Below, in pieces: positions 49,301 to 61,500 of a stretch of DNA of 64,000 nucleotides. Position 1 is the first letter of the stretch; each line of letters starts with the position of its first letter. The DNA lies in the NCBI GenBank assembly GCA_012932295.1, contig JAAONU010000013.1, forward strand, positions 40,996,627 through 41,060,626, written 5' to 3'. The notes beneath the pieces are model-generated. The model was given only the letters and a program-made list of their open reading frames with translations. It made no database searches and had not been told where the DNA came from. A program made the position numbers and the translations under genes. Source of the DNA: Cyclina sinensis. Its lineage: Eukaryota > Mollusca > Bivalvia > Venerida > Veneridae.

Positions 49301-50052
49301 TTGCGGTCACATATTTTAGCACAGTTTGACTAAAATATCTTTATTCTAATTGTACACGTCACAGAGACTCTAGTATTGATGAACATCAGAATTTAAAGAA
49401 TCAAGCTCAAAAGATGGCGAGACAGCAGAAGATTGAAGCTCTAAAAGCAGAGAGACGCCCGAGTAACCGAATGGCCAATATCCGCGCTGAATTTGGTGGA
49501 ATTGGTCGAGACTTGGATCTAAATGATAATGCTGCAGTACACCGCAATACACGGAGGAGGCGGAGAAGCAAGCGCGACAGGAATTGCACAAATAATACTA
49601 ACAACAACGCTTCAGTAGTAAAACAACAGAGAGGCCGATTACGTAGTGCATTTGGCGACAGTCAAAGAACTAAATCAGTATCGTCCATGACAAATGGTAA
49701 TGATAAAACAGAAAGCACGAGTTACCATTCCTCGGTCTTAAAAGATCGAAATTATTTTCTGAAACCGAAAGTCACTCATAATTCGTTTGACTCAGATGAA
49801 GCTGAAATGTCGTCTGGTTCCTCAGTCGATACGGAAGATCTCGACTTTGATTATCAGCAACAAGAAGCCATCGAAGATCAAGAAATTTCTCGCAATATTT
49901 ATTTAATCAGTCGGAAAAAGCGCCGAAGTCATAAAGTAGAACTTGTGCCGAGTGATATATTTTCAGATTCTTCTTTTGACAGTGATAAAAGTAATTCTTC
50001 AACCAGGGAACTTCCGGTGGAACCCATTTCTGTACAAATAAGGCGGGAGTAA
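40398..50052 (+). CDS. DCST2: DC-STAMP domain-containing protein 2, 16 coding exons, 946 aa
   Basis: Exons: 40398-40516, 40661-40803, 41099-41281, 41736-41906, 42526-42627, 42941-43061, 43637-43710, 44059-44124, 44737-44950, 45389-45546, 45927-46091, 46477-46647, 47039-47279, 47706-47833, 48224-48320, 49365-50052. The total is 2,841 bp with consistent phase and GT-AG introns. Known role: partner of DCST1 on sperm, needed for fertilization in mouse and fish; SPE-42, SPE-49 and Sneaky are relatives. Visible features: a Cys cluster at residues 44-64, hydrophobic segments near 88-131, 150-168, 374-396, 458-490 and 564-580, the DC-STAMP block EAYGLRLRHLIMACYFPRRE (exon 13), and a RING-like C4C4 with C661/C664, C679/C684, C689/C692 and C700/C703. 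Exon 16 adds a 229-residue tail with a basic run (781-790) and Ser/Asp/Glu-rich stretches, making it longer than human DCST2 (about 770 aa). The DCST2 label rests on its divergent pairing with a clear DCST1. Confidence 0.92.
41470..41665 (+). mobile_element. tRNA-derived SINE (family 3) in DCST2 intron 3
   Basis: A tRNA-like head (agtactcaagttgttagagt) is followed at normal spacing by the B box GGTTCGAATTCC, then an unrelated body ending in 'caatcaaataaacctagata'. The similarity is to tRNA promoters rather than to a whole tRNA. Confidence 0.55.
48886..49165 (+). mobile_element. tRNA-derived SINE (family 4) in DCST2 intron 15
   Basis: The head GGCCCGGCTAGCTCAGTCAG contains an A box and is followed by TTCCTGGTTCGCTCCCC as B box. 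The body ends 'cgttaaaccccaataaacca' and an A-rich tail. It is about 280 bp, a normal SINE size, with sense orientation relative to DCST2. Confidence 0.75.
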
Positions 50053-50340
50053 TGTTTCTGCTTTTCTAAACATCATAGTTATTTGTGAATAGATATATGA
50101 ATTGTCTTTGTAATACAAACACCACTAGTGATAGTATAAAACAATAGCGCTGATGTAACGAAGGGTAACAAAAGTTGACATTTTATCTGTCAATTTCTTC
50201 TTTTTTTAAATAGATGTACATGTATATACATTGGAGAAGTTGCTCTTGTTTTTGTGACTGACATCCATAAAGATTTTTTTTCTTCCTAGGTATTTTATCC
50301 TTTAATATTTATTTTTTCGCTCAGAGAAGCAAACAAATTG

Positions 50341-50346
50341 AATAAA
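50341..50346 (+). terminator. candidate AATAAA polyadenylation signal of DCST2
   Basis: AATAAA about 290 bp past the DCST2 stop. It is one of several A/T-rich candidates, so the 3' UTR end is tentative. Confidence 0.4.
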
Positions 50347-51373
50347 AACAACACTATCAATTTGTCAAATTCTTAAAATACAATCATTAAAGCACAAATT
50401 AAGAGACAGAGGTAATTTATGTCAGAATTTATTAATAAAAACTAAATGTTTACTTCTTCAGTCATTTTCATTTCTCCTCTTACGGACGACAGTTGTGAAA
50501 ATAAATTTGACTTTGTATCAACCAACTAATAACTGCTCAAGCTAAATTATAAAATTATATGTTCGCGTTACACACGTGTAATGTAACAGCAAAACTAACA
50601 CAATAGCAATACACACTCCTTCTTGCTTTTTTATCATATTTTTCATATACTGTTATCTTTTCAATTTGTTTATGTTTGATATTTCATAAAATTTCTGGCA
50701 TTTATTCAAAACTTTTTTCTTTGCGGGTGTTTTGTAATAGGTTTTTTTAGTTGGTTCAAATGAATAAACATGAACTAATGTACAGAAAGACCAACTTTAT
50801 GGTTGGTTTGGTTATGTGATAAAAAGGATCTGACACTCGATAAGATTTCATAAAAATATTCAGATCGCCCAGAATAATGTTGTTTAGCTCGCCATTTCTT
50901 TTTGTTTCACTGAATAAAAGTGATGAAAACTCCTGTCAATTTCTGTATGTATATAGATCTATCCGAGCAACTAACAAACAAGTTCTAGTTATCGTAAAAC
51001 AGTATATTATATTCTTACACTTTTATTCAAATAAAACTGTCTTACTTTTTGAAAGGGTCCGTTACTAACTTACGCAAACGCACGTGAGCTTACCGCGCCT
51101 GGTAGTTTACCTGAACGCATGACGTTGGAATGTTGAATACGTCGGGTCTGTTGATACTTTACCATGTATAGTTGCCGTATAAAGTCGTCGCAACAATTTG
51201 GCTTCCCACAAAAGTTATTGAAAGCAATAGAAAATAGGAAAACTGGCAGTTGGCGTCTTGCAAAAAACCAATCTAAGATTATTCCAATACCTGTGGTTTC
51301 AAGGAAATTGAAACCATACAATGCAGCAACTTTCTAAACTTTGTATGATAATCTGAGCAAAAAAAGGAAACAA
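50347..51373. other. intergenic, no gene recognised
   Basis: AT-rich sequence between DCST2 and a dispersed repeat. Short open frames near 50.9 and 51.1 kb lack domains, splice context or composition of a gene. Confidence 0.45.
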
Positions 51374-51861
51374 GAGATGTGTCCCTACAACACGGATGCC
51401 CCCACATTCCGCTGTATGTCACAAAAAGTGCTGTACAATTACAGGCGCGTATAAAGTCTAAAAATGCTATTTTTTAGCTTTATCAGGGGATATAACTATG
51501 CAAATCTCCAATACATTTGCGTCAAAATACACAGTTGCGTAAGTTCACATGCTGACAACTATTCTAAGAAAGTTTCATGGTTCCAGCAGTTATACTTTTG
51601 GGTTACACGCGACAAAAGACTAAAAATGCTATTTTTTTGCTTAATAAGGGGGCATAACTCTGCCGATCTGCAATAACTGCGTCAAAATACCCAGGTGGGT
51701 AAGTTTACATGCTGACAACTATTCTAAGAAAGTTTGATGGGTCTAGCAGTTATACGTTTTGAATTACACACGACACACCCCGGTATATGTACAGCCAGCG
51801 GGACGGATTAACAAGGGCAAATCTATGCACCCCTCCCAAAGTGGTGTGGGGGCATAAAAAG
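51374..51861 (-). mobile_element. hairpin-headed repeat, inverted copy
   Basis: Read on the minus strand it starts TTTTTATGCCCCCACACC with a hairpin (partner 'ggtgtgggggcataaaaa' on the plus strand) and ends with the reverse of 'aacaagagatgtgtccct'. Two monomers of about 170 bp (51455-51610 and 51615-51780) share 'agtctaaaaatgctattttt' and 'acatgctgacaactattcta'. Noncoding. Confidence 0.65.
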
Positions 51862-51959
51862 AAAAAAAATGTTTGTGTCGGTAATCTGAATTATGTTCTG
51901 ATATTTGGTTATCCAGATTTTATTTTTCGAGAAATACCAGTATGGACTTAACTATCAAT

Positions 51960-52040
51960 GCTATCAGTTGCCTAAATGACCAGGGTAATTCCATTTAGTT
52001 ATTTCATGTTTTGGAGGATAGTGTCAGATGCAGGAAAATG
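51960..52040 (-). mobile_element. SINE family 1, short 3' fragment
   Basis: 'cagttgcctaaatgacc' and 'gttatttcatgttttggagg' align with the tail of the full copies at 14.8 and 52.3 kb. The head is absent. Confidence 0.5.
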
Positions 52041-52252
52041 CCCAAATGTGAAGAAAACTCTTGATAGGTTTTCAAGATCATTGTAAAACACTGATATGAG
52101 AAGCCTCATTTTGATATCTTGGTCGTAAAACCGATAAACCTTCTCTCGAAGAATCAGGTTACCTCATTTACTATCAGACAACAAGTATGTTTTTTTTAAT
52201 CGAAATGTATCTATTTATAGAACACATATTTATAGTCTGTTGTCGAGGAAAT

Positions 52253-52545
52253 GCGGATGTGGTCCAGTGGTAACGCGCTGGACAGGTAAACCAGAGGTCC
52301 CGAGTTCGATTCTCCGCTCCTCCACTAACATTACTAATAATCTTTCGGATGAGACGTTAAACCGAGGTCCCATGTGTCAGTGCTATATACTGAGCATGTA
52401 AAAGAGCCAGTGGTGTCTCTGGAATGGGATGCTTTCTGTATCTTGCACTTCCCCCACAACATAAAATAACTAATCTCTTCAGGGGGCGTCGGTCATATAG
52501 GCAACCGGTACCGACGACAAATAAGCTCAAATAGAGAGATAGAAA
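52253..52545 (+). mobile_element. tRNA-derived SINE, family 1, near full length
   Basis: A box GTGGTCCAGTGGTAACGCGC, B box GAGTTCGATTC, core CGGATGAGACGTTAAACCGA, and a tail ending GGCAACCGGTACCGACGA. It aligns end to end with the minus-strand copy at 14.8-15.06 kb. It directly precedes the 56-bp megasatellite. Confidence 0.8.
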
Positions 52546-52599
52546 TCGGTGTGCAGTCATACAAGAAAGCCTTAGGGCTAAGTGTCAAATTTCCATGCA

Positions 52600-55500
52600 G
52601 GGAACAATGGTAAAGGGAACATTGTTGTGACTTCACTAAAAGCAAGATGGGAACAATGGTAAAGGGAACAGTGTAGTGATTGGTTACTTCACTAAGAGCA
52701 AGATGGGAACAATAGTTAAGGGAACAGTGTTGTGATTGGTTACTTCACTAAGAGCAAGATGGGAACAATGGTTAAGGGAACAGAGTTGTGACTGGTTGCT
52801 TCACTAAGAGCAGGAAGGGAACAGTTGTTGAAGGAACAGTGTCGTGACTGGTTACTTCACTAAGATGGCGAGAAGGGAACAGTGGTTGAGAGAACAATTC
52901 TGTGACTTGTTACTTCACTACGAGCAAGATGGTTACCTGGTTACTTCACTAAGTGCAAGATGGGTACAATGGTAAAAGGAACAGTGCTGTAAGTGGTAAC
53001 TTCACTAAGAGCAAGAAGAGAACAATGGTAAAGGGAACAGTGTGGTGACTGGTTACTTCACTTAGAGCAGGAAGGGAACAGTTGTTGAGGAAACACTGTC
53101 GTGACTGGTTACTTCATTAAGAGCAGGAAGGGAACAGTGTTGCGAGTAGTTTCTTCACTAAGAATAAGATGGGAACAATGGTAAAGGGAACAGTGTTGTG
53201 ACTTGTTACTTCACTAAGAGCAGGAGAGGAACAGTTGTTGAGGGAACAGTGTCGTGACTAGTTACTTCCCTACAAACAAGATGGTTACCTGGTTACTTCA
53301 CTAAGAGCAAGATTGAAACAATGGTAAAGAGAATAGTGTTGTCACTGGTTACTTCACTAAGAGCAAGATGGGAACAATGGTAAATGGAATAGTGTTGTCA
53401 CTGGTTACTTCACTAAGTGCAAGATGGGAACAATGGTTAAAGGAATAGTGTTGGCACTGGTTACTTCACTAAGTGCAAGATGGGAACAATGGTAAAGGGA
53501 ATAGTGTTGTCACTGGTTACTTCACTAAGTGCAAGATGGGAACAATGGTAAAGGGAATAGTGTTGTGACTGGTTACTTCACTAAGAGCAGGAAGGGAACA
53601 GTGTTTGAGGGAACAGTGTTGTGACTGGTTACTTCACTAAAACAAGATGGTTACCTGGTGACTTCACTAAGTGCAAGATGGGTACAATGGTAAAGGGAAC
53701 AGTGTTGCGACTGGTTATCATACTATTAGCAAGATATGTACAATGACGATGGGATCAGTGTGGCGACTGTTTATGGTTACTATATAAAGAGCATGATGAC
53801 TAGAATGGTAAAGGGAACAGTGTGGTGACTGGTTACTACACTAATAGCAAGACAGGTACAATGGTAAAGGGAACAGTCTGGTGACTAATTACTACATTTA
53901 GAGCAAGACGGGTACAATGGTAAAGGGAGCAGTCTGGTGACTGATTACTACATTAAGAGCAAGACGGGTACAATGGTAAAGGGAACAGTCTGGTGACTGA
54001 TTACTACATTAAGAGCAAGACGGGTACAATGGTAAAGGAACAGTCTGGTGACTGATTACTACATTAAGAGCAAGACGGGTACAATGGTAAAGGGAACAAT
54101 GTAGTGACAGGTAATTTCACTAAGAGCAAAATGTGAACAATGGTAAACAGGACAGTGTGGCGACTGATTATTACACTAAGAGGAAGATGGGTATAATATT
54201 GAAGAGGACACTGTTGTTACAGGTGACTACACTAAGAACAAGATGGATTCAGTGGTAACAGGAACAGTGTATTGACTGGTTACTGTCCTAGGAGAAAGAT
54301 GAGCACAATAGTGATGAAATCAGTTAGGCGACTGATAATGGTAACTACATTAAGAGCGATATTATCAGAGTGGTTAAGGGAACAGTGTGGTGGCTGGTTA
54401 CTTCATTAAGAACAAGAAGGGAATAATGGTAAAGGGAACAGTGTTGTCACTTCACTTAGAGCAAGAAGGGAACAATAGTAAAGGGAACAGTGTTTTGACT
54501 TCACTAAGAGCAACATTGATGCAATGGTTAAGGGAACAGTGATGTGACTTCACTTAGAGCAAGAAGGAACAATGGTAAAGGAAACAGTATGGTGACTGGT
54601 TACTACACTAAGAGCAAGATTGGTACAATGGTAAAGGGAGCAGTGTTGTGACTGGTTACTACACAATGAGCAAGAAGGGAACAATGCTAAAGGGAAAAGT
54701 GTGGTGACTGGTTACTACACGAAAATTGCTGCAATGGTAAAGGAAACAGTGTACTACACTAAGAGCAAAACGGGTAGAATGGTAAAGGGAACAGTGTGGT
54801 GACGAGTTACTACACTTACAGCAAGGTTGGTACAATGGTAGAGGGAACAGTGTGGTGACAGGTAACTACACTAAGAGCAAGATGGATGGGTACAATGGTA
54901 AAGGGAACACTGTGGTGACTACTACACTAAAAGCATGGTGGTTACAATTGTAAAAGTTCCAGCGTAGTGACTGGCTACTACACAAAGAGCAAGAATGGTA
55001 CAATAGTAAAGGAAACAGTGTAGCGACTGGTTACTACACTAAAAGGGAGAGAGGTACCATTTTAAAGCGAACCGAATGTTGACTGGTTGCTACACTAAGA
55101 GAAAGCTTGGTACAAAGTTAAAGGAAACAGTATGGTGACAGATTACTACACTTACGACAAGAGGAGCAAGATGGTTTCAATGGTAAAGTGAACAATGTGT
55201 TGAATGGTTACTATACTAAGAGCAAGATGGATACAGTGGTAAAGGGAAAAGTGTGGTGACTAGTTACTACACTAAGAGCAAGATGGGTACAGTGGTAAAG
55301 GGAAAAGTGTGATGACTGGTTACTACCCTAAGAGCAAGATGGTTGCAATGGTAAAGGGAACAGTGTGTTGAATGGTTACTACACTAAGGGCAAGATGGGT
55401 ACAGTAGTAAAGGGAAAAGTGTGTTAAATGGTTACTACACTAAGAGCAAGATGGGTACAGTGGTAAAGGGGAAAGTGTAATGACTGGTTAATACACTAAT

Positions 55501-58500
55501 AGCAAGATGCTTACGGCGGTAAAAGGAAAGTGTGGAGACTGGTAAATACCCTTAGAGCAAGATGGTTTCAATGGTAAATGGAACAGTGTGTTGAATGGTA
55601 ACTACACTAAGAGCAAGATTGGTACAGTGGTAAAGGGAACTGTGTGATGACTGGTTACTACACTAAGAGCAAGATAGGTACAGTAGTAAAGGAAAAGTGT
55701 GGTGAGAGGTAACTATCTAAGAGCAAGACGGGTACAATGGTAAAGGGAACAGTGTGGTGACAGGTAACTACACTTAGAGCAAGATGGATACAATGGTAAA
55801 GGGAACAGTGTGGTGACAGGTTACTACACTAAGAGCAAGATGATTACAATGGTAAAGGGAAAAGTGTGGTGACAAGTGACTACACTTAAAGCAAGATGGG
55901 TACAATGGTAAAGGGAAAAGTGTGGTCACAGGTAACTACACTAAGAGCAAAACGATTACAATGGTAAAGGGAAAAGTGTGGTGACTGGTTACTACACTAA
56001 GAGCAAGATGGGTACAATGGTTAAGGGAAAAGTGTGGTGACAGGTTACTACACTAAGAGTAAGAAGGGTACAATGGTAAAGGGAAGCATGTGGTGACAGG
56101 TAACTACACTAAGAGCAAGACGGGTACAATGGTAAAGGGAAGCGTGCGGTGACAGGTAACAACACTAAAAGCAAGGTTGGAACAATGGTAAAGGTAAAAG
56201 TGTGGTGACAGGTAACTACAGTAAGAGCAAGATGTGTACAGTGGTAAAGGGAAAAGTTTTGTTACAGGTAACTACACTAAAGCAAGATGGGTACAATGGT
56301 AAAGGGAAAAGTGTTGTCACTGGTTACTTTACTAAGTGCAAGATGGGAACAATGGTTAAAGGAATAGTGTTGGCACTGGTTACTTCACTAAGTGCAAGAT
56401 GGGAACAATGGTAAAGGGGAAAGTGTGGTGACTGGTTAATACACTAAGAGCAAGATGCTTACAGCGGTAAAAGGAAAGTGTGGTGACTGGTAACTACCCT
56501 TAGAGCAAGATGGTTTCAATGGTAAATGGAACAGTGTGTTGAATGGTAACTACACTAAGAGCAAGATTGGTACAGTGGTAAAGGGAACAGTGTAGTGACA
56601 GGTAATTTCACTAAGAGCAAAATGTGAACAATGGTAAACAGGACAGTGTGGCGACTGATTATTACACTAAGAGGAAGATGGGTATAATATTGAAGAGGAC
56701 ACTGTTGTTACAGGTGACTACACTAAGAACAAGATGGATTCAGTGGTAACAGGGACAGTGTATTGACTGGTTACTGTCCTAGGAGAAAGATGAGCACAAT
56801 AGTGATGAAATCAGTTAGGCGACTGATAATGGTAACTACATTAAGAGCGATATTATCAGAGTGGTTAAGGGAACAGTGTGGTGGCTGGTTACTTCATTAA
56901 GAGCAAGAAGGGAATAATGGTAAAGGGAACAGTGTTGTCACTTCACTTAGAGCAAGAAGGGAACAATGGTAAAGGGAACAGTGTTGTGACTTCACTGAGA
57001 GCAACATTGATGCAATGGTTAAGGGAACGGTGATGTGACTTCACTTAGAGCAAGAAGGAACAATGGTAAAGGAAACAGTGTGGTGACTGGTTACTACACT
57101 AAGAGCAAGATGGGTACAATGGTAAAGGGAGCAGTGTTGTGACTGGTTACTACACAATGAGCAAGAAGGGAACAATGCTAAAGGGAAAAGTGTGGTGACT
57201 GGTTACTACACGAAAATTGCTGCAATGGTAAAGGAAACAGTGTACTACACTAAGAGCAAAACGGGTAGAATGGTAAAGGGAACAGTGTGGTGACGAGTTA
57301 CTACACTTACAGCAAGGTTGGTACAATGGTAGAGGGAACAGTGTGGTGACAGGTAACTACACTAAGAGCAAGATGGATGGGTACAATGGTAAAGGGAACA
57401 CTGTGGTGACTACTACACTAAAAGCATGGTGGTTACAATTGTAAAAGTTCCAGCGTAGTGACTGGCTACTACACAAAGAGCAAGAATGGTACAATAGTAA
57501 AGGAAACAGTGTAGCGACTGGTTACTACACTAAAAGGGAGAGAGGTACCATTTTAAAGCGAACCGAATGTTGACTGGTTGCTACACTAAGAGAAAGCTTG
57601 GTACAAAGTTAAAGGAAACAGTATGGTGACAGATTACTACACTTACGGCAAGAGGAGCAAGATGGTTTCAATGGTAAAGTGAACAATGTGTTGAATGGTT
57701 ACTATACTAAGAGCAAGATGGATACAGTGGTAAAGGGAAAAGTGTGGTGACTGGTTACTACACTAAGAGCAAGATGGGTACAGTGGTAAAGGGAAAAGTG
57801 TGATGACTGGTTACTACACTAAGAGCAAGATGGGTACAGTGGTAAAGGGAAAAGTGTGGTGACAGGTAACTACCATAAGAGCAAGATGGTTGCAATGGTA
57901 AAGGGAACAGTGTGTTGAATGGTTACTACACTAAGGGCAAGATGGGTACAGTGGTAAAGGGAAAAGTGTGTTAAATGGTTACTACACTAAGAGCAAGATG
58001 CTTACGGCGGTAATAGGAAAGTGTGGTGACTGGTAACTACCCTTAGAGCAAGATGGTTTCAATGGTAAATGGAACAGTGTGTTGAATGGTAACTACACTA
58101 AGAGCAAGATTGGTACAGTGGTAAAGGGAACTGTGTGATGACTGGTTACTACACTAAGAGCAAGATAGGTACAGTAGTAAAGGAAAAGTGTGGTGAGAGG
58201 TAACTATCTAAGAGCAAGACGGGTACAATGGTAAAGGGAACAGTGTGGTGACAGGTAACTACACTTAAAGCAAGATGGATACAATGGTAAAGGGAACAGT
58301 GTGGTGACAGGTTACTACACTAAGAGCAAGATGATTACAATAGTAAAGGGAAAAGTGTGGTGACAAGTGACTACACTTAAAGCAAGATGGGTACAATGGT
58401 AAAGGGAAAAGTGTGGTCAAAGGTAACTACACTAAGAGCAAAACGATTACAATGGTAAAGGGAAAAGTGTGGTGACTGGTTACTACACTAAGACCAAGAT

Positions 58501-61500
58501 GGGTACAATGGTTAAGGGAAAAGTGTGGTGACAGTTTACTACACTAAGAGCAAGAAGGGTACAATGGTAAAGGGAAGCTTGTGGTGACAGGTAACTACAC
58601 TAAGAGCAAAATGGGTACACTGGTAAAGGGAAGCGTGTAGTGATAGGTAACAACACTAAGAGCAAGACGGGTAAAATGGTAAAGGGAAAAGTGTGGTGAC
58701 AGGTAACAACACTGAGAGCAAAATGAGTACAATGGTAAAGGGAAAGTGTGGTGACAGGTAACTACACTAAGAGCAAGACGGGTACAATGGTAAAGGGAAG
58801 CGTGCGGTGACAGGTAACAACACTAAAAGCAAGGTTGGAACAATGGTAAAGGTAAAAGTGTGGTGACAGGTAACTACAGTAAGAGCAAGATGTGTACAGT
58901 GGTAAAGGGAAAAGTTTTGTTACAGGTAACTACACTAAAGCAAGATGGGTACAATGGTAAAGGGAAAAGTGTGGTGACAGGTAACTACACTAAGAGCAAG
59001 ATTGGTACAATGGTAAAGGGAACAGTGTGGTAACAGGTTAAGAGCAAGGTGGGAACAGTGGTAAAGAGAAGCGTGTGGTGACAGGTAACTACACTAAGAG
59101 CAAGGTGGGTACAATGGTTAAGGGAAAAGTGTGGTGACAGGTAACTACACTAAGAGCAAGATGTGTACAGTGGTAAAGGGAAAAGTTTTGTTACAGGTAA
59201 CTACACTAAAGCAAGATGGGTACAATGGTAAAGGGAAAAGTGTGGTGACAGGTAACTACACTAAGAGCAAGATTGGTACAATGGTAAAGGGAACAGTGTG
59301 GTAACAGGTTAAGAGCAAGGTGGGAACAGTGGTAAAGAGAAGCGTGTGGTGACAGGTAACTACACTAAGAGCAAGGTGGGTACAATGGTTAAGGGAAAAG
59401 TGTGGTGACAGGTAACTACACTAAGAGCAAGATGTGTACAGTGGTAAAGCGAAGCGTGTTGTTACAGGTAACTACACTAAGAGCAAGATGGGTACAATGG
59501 TTAAGGGAAAAGTGTGGTGACAGGTAACTACACTAAGAGCAAGATGTGTACAGTGGTAAAGCGAAGCGTGTTGTTACAGGTAACTACACTAAGAGCAAGA
59601 TGGGTACAATGGTTAAGGGAAAAGTGTGGTGACAGGTAACTACACTAAGAGCAAGATGAGTACAATGGTTAAGGGAAAAGTGTGGTGACAGGTTACTACA
59701 CTAAGAGCATGACGGGTAAAATGGTAAAGAGAACAATGTGGTGACAGGTAACTACACTAAGAGCAAGACGGGAACAATGATAAAGAGAACAGTGTGGTGA
59801 CAGGTAACTACACTAAGAGCAAGATGGGTACAATGGTAAAGGGAAAAGTGTGGTGCCTACTACACTAAGAGCAAGATGGGTACAATGGTAGAGAGAAGCG
59901 TGTGCTAACAAGTAACTACACTATGAACAAAATTGGTACAATGGTAAAGGGAACAGTGTGGTGACTACTACACTTTGTGCAAGACGGGTAGAGTGGTAAA
60001 GAGAAGCGTGTGCTGACTGGTAACTCCACTAAGAGCAAGATGTGTACAGTGGTAAAGGGAAAAGTGTGGTGACAGGTTACTACACTAAAGCAAGATGGGT
60101 ACAATGGTAAAGGGAAAAGTGTGCTGACAGGTAACTACACTAAAGCAAGATGTGTACAATGGTAAAGAGAAGCGTGTGGTGACAGGTAACTACACTTAGA
60201 GCGAAATTAGTACAATGGTAAAATGAAAAGTATGGTGACTGGTCACTACAGTAAGAGCAAGAAGGGTACAATGGTAAAGGGAAAAGTGTGGTGACAGGTA
60301 ACTTCACTAAGAGCAAGATGGGTACAATGGTAAAGATAATAGTGTGGTGACAGGTAACTACTCTAAGAGCAAGACGGGTGCAATGGTAAAAAGAACAGTG
60401 TGGTGACAGGTTACTAAACTAAGAGCAAGACGGGAACAATGGTAAAGAGAACAGTGTGATGACAGGTAACTACACTAAGAGCAAGATGGGAAAAATGGTA
60501 AAGGAAATAGTGTTGTCACTGGTTACTTCACTAAGAGCAAGATAGGAATAATGGTAAAGAGAATAGTGTTGTCACTGGTTACTTCACTAAGTGCAAGATG
60601 GGAACAATAGTAAAGGGAATAGTGTTGTGACTTGTTACTTCACTGAGAGCAGGAAAGGAACAGTTGTGGAGGGAACAGTGTTGTGACTGGTTACTTCACT
60701 AAAACAAGATGGTAACCTGGTGACTTCACTAAGTGCAAGATGGATACAATGGTAAAGGGAACAGTGTTGCGACTGGTTACTTCACTAAGTGCAAGATGGG
60801 AACAATGTTAAAGGGAATAGTGTTGTCACTGGTTACTTCACTAAGTGCAAGATGGGAACAATGGTAAAGGGAATAGTGTTGTCACTGGTTACTTCACTAA
60901 GTGCAAGATGGGAACAATGGTAAAGGGAATAGTGTCGTGACTGGCTACTTCACTAAGAGCAGGAAGGGAACAGTGGTTGAGGGAACAGTGTTGTGACTGG
61001 TTACTTCACTAAAACAAGATGGTAACCTGGTGACTTCACTAAGTGCAAGATGGATACAATGGTAAAGGGAACAGTGTTGCGACTGGTTATCATACTATTA
61101 GCAAGATATGTACAATGACGATGGGGTCACTGTGGCGACTGATTATGGTTACTATTTTAAGAGCATGATGACTAGAATGGTAAAGGGAACAGTGTGGTGA
61201 CTGGTTACTACACTAATAGCAAGACGGGTACAATGGTAAAGGGAACAGTCTGGTGTTTATTTACTACATTTAGAGCAAGACGGGTACAATGGTAAAGGGA
61301 ACAGTCTGGTGGCTGATTACTACATTTAGAGCAAGACGGGTACAATGGTAAAGGGAACAGTCTGGTGACTGATTACTACATTAAGAGCGAGACATGTACA
61401 ATGGTAAAGGGAACAGTCTGGTGACTGATTACTACATTAAGAGCAAGACGGGTACAATGGTAAAGGGAACAGTGTAGTGACAGGTAATTTCACTAAGAGC

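Noticed and set aside
52357..52560. 67-residue minus-strand frame near 52.4 kb
   Set aside because: Lies wholly within a SINE copy and translates its noncoding strand.
56202..59916. Small open frames inside the 56-bp array
   Set aside because: The unit is not divisible by three, so frames cycle and end quickly; the peptides are repeats without a start context.
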